Shown: positions 1 to 9,130, counted from the stretch's first letter. The stretch is 64,000 bases of DNA from Flavobacterium pokkalii (GCF_014596575.1 NZ_NASZ01000005.1:1-64000); one strand, 5' to 3'. The notes: generated by a model not told the origin, from the sequence alone. Made by a program: numbers and translations.

Positions 1-53
1 TCTTGTACACAACGAAGTTTAAATTCATAATTGTATTTGACTTTTCTTTCCAT
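1..53 (-). CDS. transposase OrfA, N-terminal fragment
   Basis: An ATG at 53 on the minus strand opens a frame that runs off the window start. The visible residues are MERKVKYNYEFKLRCVQ. The pattern Y-x-x-E/A-F-K-L-x-x-V is typical of the start of the helix-turn-helix OrfA proteins of IS3-like elements, which bind the element's ends. Only 17 residues are visible, so the family call rests on this short motif and on the inverted-repeat-like sequence just upstream. It could also be another HTH protein. Confidence 0.5.
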   Translation of the reverse strand, partial: MERKVKYNYEFKLRCVQ

Positions 54-58
54 AAAAA

Positions 59-91
59 TGCCCCCAAATAGCGTCTAACTTTTTGGGGGCA
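59..91 (-). terminator. hairpin between the IS end and mutB
   Basis: TGCCCCCAAA pairs with TTTGGGGGCA across a 13-base loop, and on the minus strand it is followed by TTTTTAT. It could terminate transcripts leaving mutB. However, it lies inside the presumed insertion element, between its tip and the transposase start, so it may equally protect the transposase gene from read-through. Confidence 0.55.
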
Positions 92-116
92 GTTCATTTT
101 AGTAATGACTCTTTTT

Positions 117-2273
117 TTATTCGTTTTTCTCTTCGATAAAAAAGCTTAAAATTTTTGAAGCAATTTTACTGATGTTTGTCCCCGGTCCAAATATGGCAGC
201 CGTTCCAGAATCAAAAAGGAACTGATAATCCTGGGTAGGGATTACCCCGCCCACAACGACCATAATATCTTCCCGACCTAATTTTTTTAATTCTTCAATA
301 AGCTGAGGAACTAAAGTTTTGTGAGCGGCGGCCAGTGAAGAAATGCCTAAAATGTGGACGTCATTTTCCATGGCTTGCTTGGCTGTTTCGGCGGGAGTTT
401 GAAAAAGAGGTCCAATATCTACATCAAAACCAATATCGGCAAAGGCAGTTGCAACTACTTTTGCACCTCTGTCATGACCATCCTGTCCCATTTTGGCAAT
501 CATAATTCGCGGACGACGACCTTCCTGTTTGGCAAAAATATCGGCTAATTCTTTTGCTTTTTCAAAGCTCTTATTCTTTTTGATTGCTTTACTATACACG
601 CCACTAAAAGATTTAATTGCTGCCTGATGTCTTCCGAATACTATTTCTAATGCCAGGCTAATTTCGCCTAAAGTTGCTCTTACTCTTGCTGCTTCAATAG
701 CTAATTCCAGTAAATTACCATTTCCGCTTTGCGCACAAAGTGTAATTTTTTCTAAAGCTTCTTTTACTTTTAAACCGTTTCGGCTGGATTTTGCCTGATT
801 TAATCGTTCGAGTTGTTGACTGCGAACTTTTTCGATATCAATATCCAGAATATTTAAAGGTACTTCTTTTTGGGCTTGAAATTGATTAACTCCCACAATT
901 ATATCTTGTTCGCTGTCAATTCTTGCCTGTTTTCGGGCGGCGGCTTCTTCAATACGTAATTTCGGAATTCCGCTGGCTAATGCTTTGGTCATACCACCAA
1001 GGGCTTCAATTTCTTCAATATGTTTCCAGGCTTTTTCGGCAATTTCGTTGGTTAAGCTTTCAATATAATAACTTCCGGCCCAGGGGTCAACGGTTTTGGT
1101 GATTTTCGTTTCTTCCAATAAATACAACTGCGTATTTCGGGCAATTCGTGCCGAAAAATCACTTGGTAAAGCAATGGCTTCATCCAAAGCATTCGTATGA
1201 AGGGATTGTGTGCCGCCAAAAACAGCTGCTGCGGCTTCAATACAAGTTCGGGTTACATTATTAAAAGGATCCTGAGCAGTTAAACTCCAACCGCTGGTTT
1301 GGCAATGTGTTCGTAATGTAGCAGATTTTGGATTTTGAGGATGAAATTGTTGCATTAGTTTGGTCCAAATCATTCTGGAGGCTCTCATTTTGGCAATTTC
1401 CATAAAATGATTCATTCCGATACCCCAAAAGAATGACAATCGGGGAGCAAAATCATCAATTTTAAGTCCTGCTGAAAGTCCGGTTCTTACATATTCTAAG
1501 CCGTCTGCCAAGGTGTATGCCAATTCAATATCGGCCGTTCCTCCGGCTTCCTGAATGTGGTAACCCGAAATAGAAATGGGATGGAATTTGGGCATATTTT
1601 TACTGGCATAGTCAAAAATAGCTGCAATAATTTTCATTGAAGTTTCTGGCGGATAAATATAGGTGTTGCGTACCATGAATTCTTTCAAAATGTCATTTTG
1701 AATGGTTCCTGAAAGTTGTTCCGATTTTACCCCCTGTTCCTCAGCTGCCACAATATAAAAAGCCATTATGGGTAAAACTGCTCCGTTCATGGTCATGGAA
1801 ACCGACATTTTGTCTAACGGAATTTGGTCAAATAATATTTTGAAATCTTCAACGGTATCAATAGCAACTCCTGCTTTTCCAACATCCCCCACAACACGTT
1901 CATGATCGGAATCATAGCCGCGATGGGTAGCCAGATCAAAAGCAATAGAAAGTCCTTCCTGACCGGCTTTTAGATTTTTTCGGTAAAAAGCATTGCTCTC
2001 TTCTGCGGTTGAAAATCCTGAATATTGACGAATTGTCCAGGGTTTTTGCACATACATTGTGGTGTAAGGGCCACGTAGAAAAGGTGGAAAACCGGCTGCA
2101 AAATCCAAATGTTCCAAATCCTCAATATCCTTTTCGGAATAATTGGATTTGAGTTCGATACCTTCGGCTGTGACAAAATTTTCAGCAGTAGTATTTTCTT
2201 TGGCAAAAGAATATTCGAAACTGCTTACGGTTTCTGATTTTAGTTGAATATGTCGGAGGTCTTTTCGAATCAT
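117..2273 (-). CDS. mutB: methylmalonyl-CoA mutase, large (catalytic) subunit
   Basis: The enzyme interconverts methylmalonyl-CoA and succinyl-CoA using adenosylcobalamin, in propionate and odd-chain or branched substrate metabolism. The 718 residues match the usual length of the catalytic chain. The N-terminal part is the substrate-binding TIM barrel, with the conserved stretches [24 protein letters not shown] and [13 protein letters not shown]. The C-terminal cobalamin domain (about 590-715) carries DGHDRG, the D-x-H-x-x-G motif whose His ligates cobalt. The gene lies 42 bases after the small subunit, so the two are probably cotranscribed. The chaperone GTPase meaB is present but about 34 kb away. 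Confidence 0.96.
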   Translation of the reverse strand: MIRKDLRHIQLKSETVSSFEYSFAKENTTAENFVTAEGIELKSNYSEKDIEDLEHLDFAAGFPPFLRGPYTTMYVQKPWTIRQYSGFSTAEESNAFYRKNLKAGQEGLSIAFDLATHRGYDSDHERVVGDVGKAGVAIDTVEDFKILFDQIPLDKMSVSMTMNGAVLPIMAFYIVAAEEQGVKSEQLSGTIQNDILKEFMVRNTYIYPPETSMKIIAAIFDYASKNMPKFHPISISGYHIQEAGGTADIELAYTLADGLEYVRTGLSAGLKIDDFAPRLSFFWGIGMNHFMEIAKMRASRMIWTKLMQQFHPQNPKSATLRTHCQTSGWSLTAQDPFNNVTRTCIEAAAAVFGGTQSLHTNALDEAIALPSDFSARIARNTQLYLLEETKITKTVDPWAGSYYIESLTNEIAEKAWKHIEEIEALGGMTKALASGIPKLRIEEAAARKQARIDSEQDIIVGVNQFQAQKEVPLNILDIDIEKVRSQQLERLNQAKSSRNGLKVKEALEKITLCAQSGNGNLLELAIEAARVRATLGEISLALEIVFGRHQAAIKSFSGVYSKAIKKNKSFEKAKELADIFAKQEGRRPRIMIAKMGQDGHDRGAKVVATAFADIGFDVDIGPLFQTPAETAKQAMENDVHILGISSLAAAHKTLVPQLIEELKKLGREDIMVVVGGVIPTQDYQFLFDSGTAAIFGPGTNISKIASKILSFFIEEKNE

Positions 2274-2315
2274 TTGGCTGTTTTTTACAAATGGATTTAG
2301 GCTTTTAGTCGTAGT

Positions 2316-3683
2316 TTATTTTTCGGCTGTCAGTCGTTCTTGTTCCGATTGCTCTGCCAGTCGTTTTTCAATTATAGGTGTAATCAGCGTTTTTCGTGGT
2401 TTTATTTTTACAAAAGGGTACAACTCAATGTTGTCCTTCATTTTGTCTTTTGAATTTTGGTATTTGTTGGTTCCAACTAGGATTTCTTTATTCGAATCAA
2501 ATAATTGCTGTTCTTTATCGGCGCTTTCCTGAATTTTTCGTTTGATAATGCCTTCGTTCAGTTGTTTTAAAAAACCGCCGTTGGCTTCTATTTCTTTGAA
2601 TAAAGCGAGTGCTTTTTCGGCTAGTTGATGGGTCAAAGTTTCGATGTAATAACTTCCATCAGCGGGGTTGTTCACCTTGTTAAAATAACTTTCATTTTTC
2701 AGAATTAACAATTGATTTCGAGCGATACGGTCGCTAAATTCATTGTTTTTATGGTAAATAGCATCATAAGGTAAATTAGCAATCGCATCGGCTCCGCCAA
2801 TAATCGCCGACATAGATTCGGTAGTCGTGCGCAACATATTCATATTGTAATCGTATAGCGTTTTGTTACGTTTTGATGGTGTTACCAGTAAATAACAATC
2901 TTTATCGTGGTAATATTCTTTGGCAATGAGTTGAAAAAGTAATCGTAAAGCACGTAATTTGGCAATTTCAAAAAAATAATTGCTGGCAACGGCTACTTCA
3001 AAAACAATCGGCTGATGAATCGTAGGAATACGATTCAGGTATTCATTGGCATGCGCCAAGCCATAGGCTATTTGTTGCACCATATTGGCTCCGGCATTTT
3101 GATATAAAGCCATATTGATGCTTATCAATGAATGCTCACGTGTATTCTTTGATAGCAATTGCAGACTTTCAAAATTGTTTTTTTCTTTAGTAGTAAACCA
3201 ATTTCCTTCTTTGGCTAATTGCCCTATAGGATCCAGATTGTAAAAAATACGGGCTTTTTTTGAAGCTACAATTTTGTTTACTTTTTCGATAAAATCCACC
3301 GAAAGAAATTTTAAATCAAAATAGATTGTGGTATTTTCTAAGGGTAAACTTTCAAGCAGTTTTTTGATGTCCAATGATTCGTTGTCAATGGTGAAGCGGA
3401 GACTTTCGGCACCTCTTTGCAGAGAATCTAGGGCTCTGTCAATTGATTTTTGAATGTCAAACACAAAGATATTTTGGCAAATTTTAAAGTCGGCCGCATA
3501 GGTTGGAGCGGTAGCTATCTGGCTAAAATCGTCTCCATGATAAAAAGGTTTTACTTTAATGTCTTCCGGTGAATTCCAAACTAAGTTTTCATTATAATCA
3601 GCGCCTTCCAATTCATACTGGATTCGTTGTTTCCATTGTTTGGAAGAAACAGGATCAAAATCTTCGAATAGATGAGTCGCCAT
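2316..3683 (-). CDS. mutA: methylmalonyl-CoA mutase, small subunit
   Basis: This is the non-catalytic partner of the mutase heterodimer. The chain of 455 residues has the TIM-barrel portion only (for example GADAIANLPYD and NPADGSYYIETLT) and ends without the D-x-H-x-x-G cobalamin motif, as expected for the short small subunits of Bacteroidota. I chose the ATG at 3683 (MATHLFEDF), because the family begins with this kind of segment. An upstream in-frame start at 3719 would add a basic tail of 12 residues unlike the family. The gene lies between divIC and mutB on the same strand. Confidence 0.93.
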   Translation of the reverse strand: MATHLFEDFDPVSSKQWKQRIQYELEGADYNENLVWNSPEDIKVKPFYHGDDFSQIATAPTYAADFKICQNIFVFDIQKSIDRALDSLQRGAESLRFTIDNESLDIKKLLESLPLENTTIYFDLKFLSVDFIEKVNKIVASKKARIFYNLDPIGQLAKEGNWFTTKEKNNFESLQLLSKNTREHSLISINMALYQNAGANMVQQIAYGLAHANEYLNRIPTIHQPIVFEVAVASNYFFEIAKLRALRLLFQLIAKEYYHDKDCYLLVTPSKRNKTLYDYNMNMLRTTTESMSAIIGGADAIANLPYDAIYHKNNEFSDRIARNQLLILKNESYFNKVNNPADGSYYIETLTHQLAEKALALFKEIEANGGFLKQLNEGIIKRKIQESADKEQQLFDSNKEILVGTNKYQNSKDKMKDNIELYPFVKIKPRKTLITPIIEKRLAEQSEQERLTAEK

Positions 3684-3713
3684 TTTAGTTTGTTTTTTGA
3701 AGCGTTGTTTTTT

Positions 3714-3742
3714 TACCACAAATTACACAGATTTACACAAAT
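3714..3742. repeat. partial copy of the CCACAGATT dispersed repeat
   Basis: TACCACAAATTACACAGATT in the gap between mutA and divIC resembles one arm of the larger inverted repeat at 6893-6990 and the sequence near 50536. It looks like a decayed copy of the same intergenic repeat. Confidence 0.4.
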
Positions 3743-3767
3743 TTTTAAGCTCTGTACGAACTCCGGG

Positions 3768-4094
3768 TTAGTTATTTTTTTCTATTGTGTCGCCTTCAAA
3801 TTCAATAATATAAATATCCTCGCTGTCTTTTTTCATATAATATTTTTCGCGGGCATATTTTTCAACCTGATCCGGATTTTTAAGTTGCTTGATTTGAGCT
3901 TCGTCTTTTTTAATTTCTTCCTGATAATAGGTTTTATTGTCTTCCAGTTCCTCAATCTGATTGTTTAAAATCCTATGATCAAAATAAGAATAATTATCCA
4001 GAAATAACATCCAAACCGTGAAAAATAATAAGGACCAAATGTATTTATTGCTTAAAAATTTAAACCAGGTTTTTTCTTTATAGGGATTTGTCAT
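3768..4094 (-). CDS. septum formation initiator, FtsB/DivIC family
   Basis: This is a small bitopic division protein of 108 residues. A cytoplasmic N-terminus (about 1-18) is followed by one membrane helix (YIWSLLFFTVWMLFL, about 18-33) and then by a periplasmic coiled coil (about 38-72) rich in E, K, Q and regularly spaced leucines. After this comes LKNPDQVEKYAREKYYMKK, the conserved segment of the family in which the chain ends in a short acidic tail. By analogy it works with FtsL and FtsQ-type proteins at the septum. It sits between udk and mutA on one strand. Confidence 0.88.
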   Translation of the reverse strand: MTNPYKEKTWFKFLSNKYIWSLLFFTVWMLFLDNYSYFDHRILNNQIEELEDNKTYYQEEIKKDEAQIKQLKNPDQVEKYAREKYYMKKDSEDIYIIEFEGDTIEKNN

Positions 4095-4231
4095 GAGTTG
4101 TTGTTTGTTTAGGATTAAAAACGATTCCCGATATTTTTCTTAGATTATCCTGAAGCGTCAGTATAATCTGGTAAACACTCGAATTGATGTTTTTAATAGT
4201 CAGGTTTGGACGTTATAAAAATACAATAAAA

Positions 4232-4840
4232 TTATCTGATTTTTTGATGAATTACTGTTCGTAACATATCTATAGCTACAGTATTGTAATTGTTGTTCGG
4301 GATAATAATATCTGCAAAAGCTTTAGTGGGTTCTATAAATTGTTCGTGCATCGGTTTTAATGTTTTCTGATAGCGGTTAAGTACTTCGTCCATATCGCGT
4401 CCACGTTCGGCGATGTCTCTTTTCAAACGGCGAATCAGGCGTTCATCGGCATCGGCATGCACGAAGATTTTGATGTCAAACAATTCTCTTAGTTCGGCAT
4501 GCGCCAAAATCAAAATGCCTTCCACAATCATTACTTTTCGAGGATGCGTGCTTATGGTATCTTCTGTGCGGTTGTGAGTGACAAAAGAATAGACCGGTTG
4601 CTGAATGGTTTTGCCTTCTTTGAGCGCTTTCAAGTCGTTTACTAATAAATCAAAATCGATGGCTCTGGGATGGTCAAAATTAATTAAAGCACGCTCGTCA
4701 TAACTGAGGTTTTCATTTTTTTTATAATAAGAATCCTGAGAAATTACGCCTACTTCGGCATCCGGTAATTGATTCATTATCTGGTGTACCACCGTTGTTT
4801 TTCCACTTCCGGTGCCGCCCGCGATTCCTATAATAAGCAT
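4232..4840 (-). CDS. udk: uridine/cytidine kinase
   Basis: The protein phosphorylates uridine or cytidine to the monophosphate in pyrimidine salvage. Its 202 residues are the normal length. The P-loop GGTGSGKTT is at residues 8-16. Typical downstream signatures are ISQDSYYK, NFDHPRAID, VEGILIL and RLIRRLKRDI, the last being the lid arginines. It appears to be the first gene of the minus-strand run udk, divIC, mutA, mutB, although the 137-base gap to divIC leaves room for a second promoter. Confidence 0.95.
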   Translation of the reverse strand: MLIIGIAGGTGSGKTTVVHQIMNQLPDAEVGVISQDSYYKKNENLSYDERALINFDHPRAIDFDLLVNDLKALKEGKTIQQPVYSFVTHNRTEDTISTHPRKVMIVEGILILAHAELRELFDIKIFVHADADERLIRRLKRDIAERGRDMDEVLNRYQKTLKPMHEQFIEPTKAFADIIIPNNNYNTVAIDMLRTVIHQKIR

Positions 4841-4990
4841 AGTCTGTTTTTACTTTTATTATAAAACAAAAATAGGAATTTAATTGGGAGTTGATTTGAG
4901 TTTTTAGATGAAATGTTGGTTGGTTTTCAATAGAGGGGGACTGATTTTATTTATGCCACACGAAAGGATTCGTGCGGTAGCTGGGGTCTT

Positions 4991-5746
4991 TTAGTTATTA
5001 CTTAATTGAAATCCATCTGAAGAATCCTTGTTTAAAATAAATGTTTTTTGGTTGTCCAGTGTGCTATATATGACCTTGTCACTAATAAAACCTATGAATT
5101 TTAAACATTTAGGATCATTTATTTGAGTTTTATTGTCTTTACTAATAATATCAAAATATCTAATTTCTTTTTTATTGTGATAAATTTTTAGACTTTCAAT
5201 TTTGCCCACAGAAAAACAGCTTATGGGAAAAAATGTTAAAAAATGTCCTAAATAGAATCTAATGTATATGTTTGGGATGTATAATTTGACTGATGAAAAA
5301 TTTACGAATTTGTATAATAAAAAATAAGAAAGAATTAAAGATGAAATTGACCAATAAAGTATGTTTTTTTCATGATTTGAAATTATTAATGGGAGGGAAA
5401 AAATAATTATAATTGGCCAAAGATCTTTAAGGGTTAAAAAAATTATTATTTTTTTCTTTTTAGGAGACCAATTCTCATTTATTTTGATAAAATTTTCTGT
5501 GTTGTTTTCTTGATTTATGAAAGATAATTGATGAAGTGATTGGCCTAACAGCATATTGATAAAATATGTTCCTTGAGAAATCATTAAAGGATATACAAAA
5601 TTTTTAGGTATATCATATAGTGAAATTAAACTGAAAGCATCAATATTAAAAATACTCCAAAAACCAATTAGATAAAGTGATCCACAAACGAAAAGATAAG
5701 TTAATAAGATTGTAGTAACAGGGAAAAATTTTATTATTTCTCTCAT
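4991..5746 (-). CDS. hypothetical integral membrane protein
   Basis: I do not recognise this 251-residue protein. Hydrophobic stretches at about 8-30, 45-65, 98-122 and 128-150 suggest four membrane segments. A more polar C-terminal region (about 170-251) is probably a soluble or beta-rich domain. The gene is visibly more AT-rich than its neighbours, with long A/T runs, and is flanked by non-coding gaps of 150 bases or more. This suggests an accessory gene. It may be a recent arrival, but no mobile element is attached to it. Confidence 0.7.
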   Translation of the reverse strand: MREIIKFFPVTTILLTYLFVCGSLYLIGFWSIFNIDAFSLISLYDIPKNFVYPLMISQGTYFINMLLGQSLHQLSFINQENNTENFIKINENWSPKKKKIIIFLTLKDLWPIIIIFSLPLIISNHEKNILYWSISSLILSYFLLYKFVNFSSVKLYIPNIYIRFYLGHFLTFFPISCFSVGKIESLKIYHNKKEIRYFDIISKDNKTQINDPKCLKFIGFISDKVIYSTLDNQKTFILNKDSSDGFQLSNN

Positions 5747-5873
5747 GGGGTTTAAATGTTTTTACTAAATATTCTTAGTAGCTTTTTTTACTTTAGTTTA
5801 TTTCTCAAATATATCAATAATTAGTTACAAATAATTTGTTTTTTGAGTTGTTTAAAATTTGAATGCTATAATG

Positions 5874-5911
5874 AGATTGCTTCGTCCCGAAGGCTCGGGA
5901 CTCGCAATGAC
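5874..5911. repeat. GATTGCTTCG/CGCAATGAC palindromic repeat with nested TCCCGA hairpin
   Basis: The sequence GAGATTGCTTCG, then TCCCGAAGGCTCGGGA (5885-5900), then CTCGCAATGAC forms an outer element interrupted by an inner hairpin. The same outer element without the inner hairpin occurs at 38951-38982, and the inner hairpin occurs separately at three other places in the window. It lies in the gap between the hypothetical membrane gene and the dienoyl-CoA reductase. Confidence 0.75.
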
Positions 5912-5943
5912 TAACGGGGAGGGGGAACGCCCCAAAATAAAAA

Positions 5944-6825
5944 TCATTTATTCTTCTTCGCTTTAATCATGGATTCCAGTTGATCCCAAAGTTCCTCGGG
6001 AATGGCTTCCAGCATGTTGAATTGACCTGCGCCTTTGAGCCATTCGCCGCCATCAATGACAATAACTTCGCCATTGATATAAGCCGAGAAATCGGAAACC
6101 AAATATGCTGCCAGATTGGCTAACTCCTGATGGTCGCCCACTCGCTTAAGTGGAACTTTCTTGGCTAAATTAAATTTTTGAGCCAAATCTCCGGGAAGCA
6201 ATCGATCCCAGGCGCCTTTGGTAGGGAAAGGTCCGGGAGCAATGGCATTGGTACGAATACCGTATTTTGCCCATTCTACGGCCAGACTTCGGGTCATGGC
6301 CAGCACACCTGCCTTGGCAGTCGCACTGGGCACCACATAAGCCGAACCGGTCCAGGCGTAAGTAGTGACAATATTCAGAACCGTAGCCGAGCTTTGCTTG
6401 CTGTCAATCCAGTGTTTTCCAAAAGCCAGCGTGCAGTTTTTAGTGCCTTTTAACACAATATCGATGATGGTATCAAAGGCATTGGCAGAAAGTCTTTCGG
6501 TAGGTGAGATGAAATTTCCGGCTGCGTTATTGAGCAATACATCAACTTTGCCAAAGGCTTTTAGAACCTGTTGTAGCATATTTTCGACTTCTTCATTATG
6601 ACGAACATCACATTGCAACGGCAAGCAGGTTCCGCCGGTAAGACTTTCCAGTTCGCTTGCTGTATGGGTCAATTTGCTTAAATCACGGGAAGTAATGGCT
6701 ACTTGGGCACCCAGTTCCAGAAAATATTGGGTCATGGCTCTTCCTAGTCCGCTACCGCCACCGGTTACTACAATTACTTTTCCTTGTAAGGCATCGTCGC
6801 GAAGCATTTTTTGGCTGAAGTTCAT
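5944..6825 (-). CDS. 2,4-dienoyl-CoA reductase-like SDR
   Basis: This is a short-chain dehydrogenase of 293 residues with the nucleotide motif TGGGSGLGR at about residues 21-29 and NNAAGNF at about 97-103. It matches the dienoyl-CoA reductase subgroup rather than FabG: the usual YxxxK is replaced by SATAK, inside VVPSATAKAG. The later segments RTNAIAPGP and LANLAAYLVSD also follow that subgroup. Such enzymes reduce 2,4-dienoyl-CoA with NADPH during degradation of unsaturated fatty acids. I see no operon partner; the gaps on both sides contain repeats. Confidence 0.85.
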   Translation of the reverse strand: MNFSQKMLRDDALQGKVIVVTGGGSGLGRAMTQYFLELGAQVAITSRDLSKLTHTASELESLTGGTCLPLQCDVRHNEEVENMLQQVLKAFGKVDVLLNNAAGNFISPTERLSANAFDTIIDIVLKGTKNCTLAFGKHWIDSKQSSATVLNIVTTYAWTGSAYVVPSATAKAGVLAMTRSLAVEWAKYGIRTNAIAPGPFPTKGAWDRLLPGDLAQKFNLAKKVPLKRVGDHQELANLAAYLVSDFSAYINGEVIVIDGGEWLKGAGQFNMLEAIPEELWDQLESMIKAKKNK

Positions 6826-6892
6826 TTTGTTGAGGTTTTATGGTAAATATACGAAATACATTTTCTTTTTTGTTTGAGTGAGTCGTATAATG

Positions 6893-6990
6893 GGCCACGG
6901 ATTAAACAGATTGAGCAGATAGAAACGGATTTTTTTGGGCTTTGCAAAACATAATCTGCGATAATCCGTAAAATCCGTGTAATCTGTGGC
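6893..6990. repeat. 98-base inverted repeat, CCACAGATT family
   Basis: The arms GCCACGGATTAAACAGATT (6893-6911) and AATCCGTGTAATCTGTGGC (6972-6990) are reverse complements except for three positions. The intervening sequence repeats the words AAACGGATT, AATCTGCG and AATCCGT. The element fills the gap between the aminotransferase and the reductase. Fragments of the same family lie near 3714 and 50536. Confidence 0.75.
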
Positions 6991-7001
6991 TAATAATAAA
7001 T

Positions 7002-8129
7002 TTAGATTTTGCACAATCTTTTTGCGGCTTTTTCCAATGTCGCATTGTCCTTAGCGAAACAAAAACGAATCAGACGCAAGTCTTTACTGTTTTCGTAAAA
7101 AGTAGAAATCGGAATGGCGGCAACACTATGCTCGGTAATGAGTCGTTTGCAAAAATCCACATCATTTTCATTAGAAATCGCTTTGTAGGAAACCACCTGA
7201 AAGTATGTACCTTCGCAAGGCATTAATTCGAAACGGCTTTTACTTAGTAATGCTCTGAAATAATCTCTTTTTTGTTGATAGAAAGGACTGATTTCATCAA
7301 CTGAAACAATATCTAAATACTCGCTGATTGCAGCTTGCGAAAGGCTATTTACACTGAAAACTAAAAATTGATGCACTTTTTTGATTTCGTACATTAGCTG
7401 TTCAGGAGCAATTAAATAACCTACTTTCCAACCGGTAACGTGAAATGTTTTGCCAAATGAAGAAGCGATGACGGCTCGGTTGCGAAGTAATTCTCTGGTG
7501 TTGACAGAAATGTGTTTTTGTTCAAAAGTGATGTATTCGTATACTTCATCCGAAAGTAAAATGATATTTGGGAATTTTTCTAAAATAGCTTCCAATTTTT
7601 CTATATCAGTAAGAGAAAGAATCTTTCCCGTAGGATTGTGCGGATTGGTAATGATAATCATTTTGGTGTTTTCATTGCAGGCTTTTTCTACCAAATCCCA
7701 ATTGGTTGTATAGTCGTCATTTAATGGGATTCTGACTGGAATACCATTAGATAAAAGTACATTAGGTTCGTAGGAATCGTAACTTGGGTCTAATATAATA
7801 ACTTCGTCTTTGTCCTTGACTATTGCCTGAATAGTGGTGAAAATTCCCTGAGTAGCCCCAGTAGTGACCAGAATTTCGGTTTCCGGATCTACGCTTCTTC
7901 CATAAGACTGAAGCGTGAGCTTGGCTATTTTGCTTATTAATGGCGGATAGCCGGCCATTGGGGTGTATTGATGCACGTCTTCCTTAGCTAATCGGGCCAC
8001 AATTTCAGTTAGTCTTTCATCCACAGGGAAATTAGGAAAGCCCTGAGATAAATTAATTGCATTGTATTCTGCTGCCATTTTTGACATTATAGTAAAAATA
8101 CTCGTGCCGATATGTGGGAGTTTTGACAT
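7002..8129 (-). CDS. methionine aminotransferase (class I PLP aminotransferase)
   Basis: This 375-residue fold-type I aminotransferase resembles the methionine/kynurenine aminotransferase group (YbdL-like). Signatures are INLSQGFPNFPVD near the start, TTGATQGIF, TNPHNPTGK and SDEVYEYITF. SFGKTFHVTGWKVGY contains the PLP-binding lysine. It is likely to transaminate methionine or its keto acid, as the last step of methionine salvage in many bacteria. The call relies on these motifs; a broader aromatic specificity is possible. It is isolated by repeat-rich gaps on both sides. Confidence 0.88.
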   Translation of the reverse strand: MSKLPHIGTSIFTIMSKMAAEYNAINLSQGFPNFPVDERLTEIVARLAKEDVHQYTPMAGYPPLISKIAKLTLQSYGRSVDPETEILVTTGATQGIFTTIQAIVKDKDEVIILDPSYDSYEPNVLLSNGIPVRIPLNDDYTTNWDLVEKACNENTKMIIITNPHNPTGKILSLTDIEKLEAILEKFPNIILLSDEVYEYITFEQKHISVNTRELLRNRAVIASSFGKTFHVTGWKVGYLIAPEQLMYEIKKVHQFLVFSVNSLSQAAISEYLDIVSVDEISPFYQQKRDYFRALLSKSRFELMPCEGTYFQVVSYKAISNENDVDFCKRLITEHSVAAIPISTFYENSKDLRLIRFCFAKDNATLEKAAKRLCKI

Positions 8130-8216
8130 CTTTTTGAAATTAAGAGTCTAAAAGTAAGGAAAGCTCTTGATTTTTGGAAGAAGAAAATTGAAGAAAGAGA
8201 AAAGAGGCAAGATTAG

Positions 8217-8376
8217 CCTTTTTTTAAAACATATAAGTCATATAAGGTTTAGATTAAGTTGCGTTCTTATGTCTTCTAAGTCCATATAAGATAAAAATGA
8301 AGCTTATATGGTCTGAAAATTTACTATTTAGAAAGTTTAGATGAACTTATATGACTTATATGTTTTAAAAAAAAGG
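8217..8376. repeat. 160-base inverted repeat with nested hairpin (CATATAAG family)
   Basis: The left arm at 8217-8246 ends AAACATATAAGTCATATAAG, and the right arm at 8346-8376 begins CTTATATGACTTATATG. They are reverse complements over 30 bases apart from one extra A. Between them CCATATAAG (8282-8290) and CTTATATGG (8303-8311) form an inner hairpin. The element fills the gap between the aminotransferase and the RsmI-like gene, and could act as a strong terminator for the latter (minus strand). A related shorter copy lies at 27992-28031. Confidence 0.85.
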
Positions 8377-8378
8377 AA

Positions 8379-9101
8379 TTACATTTTGTGAATGATAAAA
8401 ATCGTAGGACGTTTGTGTAAATCTACATTTTCTTTTTTCCAGGCCGAAATTTTCTTGGTTTTGATGTATTCCGTTGGTAATGTGATATCGGTGGCAATGC
8501 ATAAATGTGTTTCCGGATTCAAAATACTGATTAAATCTTCTACTAATTTGTTGTTGCGATAAGGTGTTTCGATGAAAATTTGCGATTGGTTTTTTTCGAA
8601 TGAAATACGTTCCAAAGCTTTAAGAGTAGCTCTTTTTTCATCTTTTTCAATCGGTAGATAACCGTGAAAAGTAAAACTTTGACCGTTCATTCCGGATGCC
8701 ATCATGGCTAATAAAATAGAGGAAGGGCCAACTAGAGGCACTACCTGAATGCCTTTTTCATGGGCTAATTTTACAATTACAGCACCTGGATCGGCAACAC
8801 CAGGACAGCCAGCTTCGCTCATCAAACCAACATTTTTTCCTTCTAATAAAGGTTGGATAAAGTCTTTATGTTCTTTTGAATCGGTGTGTTTGTTTAATGC
8901 AAAAAGCACCAAATCAGACTGTTTTTTCTCGGGATGAACTGCTTTGATCGATTTTCGGGCCGTTTTTTCGTTCTCTACAATATAATGGTCAATAAAATCA
9001 ATTGTTCTTTTTACCGTCTGAGGTAAAACGTCCATTGGGTCGCATTCTCCCATGGTTGTTGGGATTAAATAGAGTTTTCCAAATTGTGGACTTGATTTCA
9101 T
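8379..9101 (-). CDS. SAM-dependent methyltransferase, RsmI-like (tetrapyrrole methylase fold)
   Basis: The 240-residue protein has the SAM-binding segments of the tetrapyrrole-methylase fold: GKLYLIPTT at the start, LMSEAGCPGVADPG (about 92-106), VVPLVGPSSILLAMMASG and IFIETPYRN. RsmI methylates the 2'-O of C1402 in 16S rRNA. This shorter type, with an altered N-terminus (LYLIPTTMGE), is common in Bacteroidota alongside a canonical RsmI, so the exact target is unknown. The next gene upstream on the same strand is the LMW phosphatase, 29 bases away, then dnaA. Confidence 0.85.
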   Translation of the reverse strand: MKSSPQFGKLYLIPTTMGECDPMDVLPQTVKRTIDFIDHYIVENEKTARKSIKAVHPEKKQSDLVLFALNKHTDSKEHKDFIQPLLEGKNVGLMSEAGCPGVADPGAVIVKLAHEKGIQVVPLVGPSSILLAMMASGMNGQSFTFHGYLPIEKDEKRATLKALERISFEKNQSQIFIETPYRNNKLVEDLISILNPETHLCIATDITLPTEYIKTKKISAWKKENVDLHKRPTIFIIHKM

Positions 9102-9130
9102 ATTGTGTTTTTTTGAGTATCTTGCTAAGA

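Larger units (their letters stand above)
1..96 (-). mobile_element. end of an IS3-like insertion element (truncated by window edge)
   Basis: On the minus strand the segment starting at position 96 reads TGAACTGCCCCCAAAAAG, followed by TTAGACG. This resembles, from memory, the terminal inverted repeats of IS3-family elements, which start with TG and have a CCC-AAAA-GTTAGAC core. A start codon and the first 17 codons of a transposase-like protein follow at 53. The other end and any target duplication lie outside the window. The element ends only about 20 bases beyond the mutB stop codon. This is an inference from a short stretch. Confidence 0.55.

Noticed and set aside
5747..5943. Possible CRISPR-like repetition in repeat-rich gaps.
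   Set aside because: Repeats are palindromic and single or paired, with no regular spacers and no cas genes.
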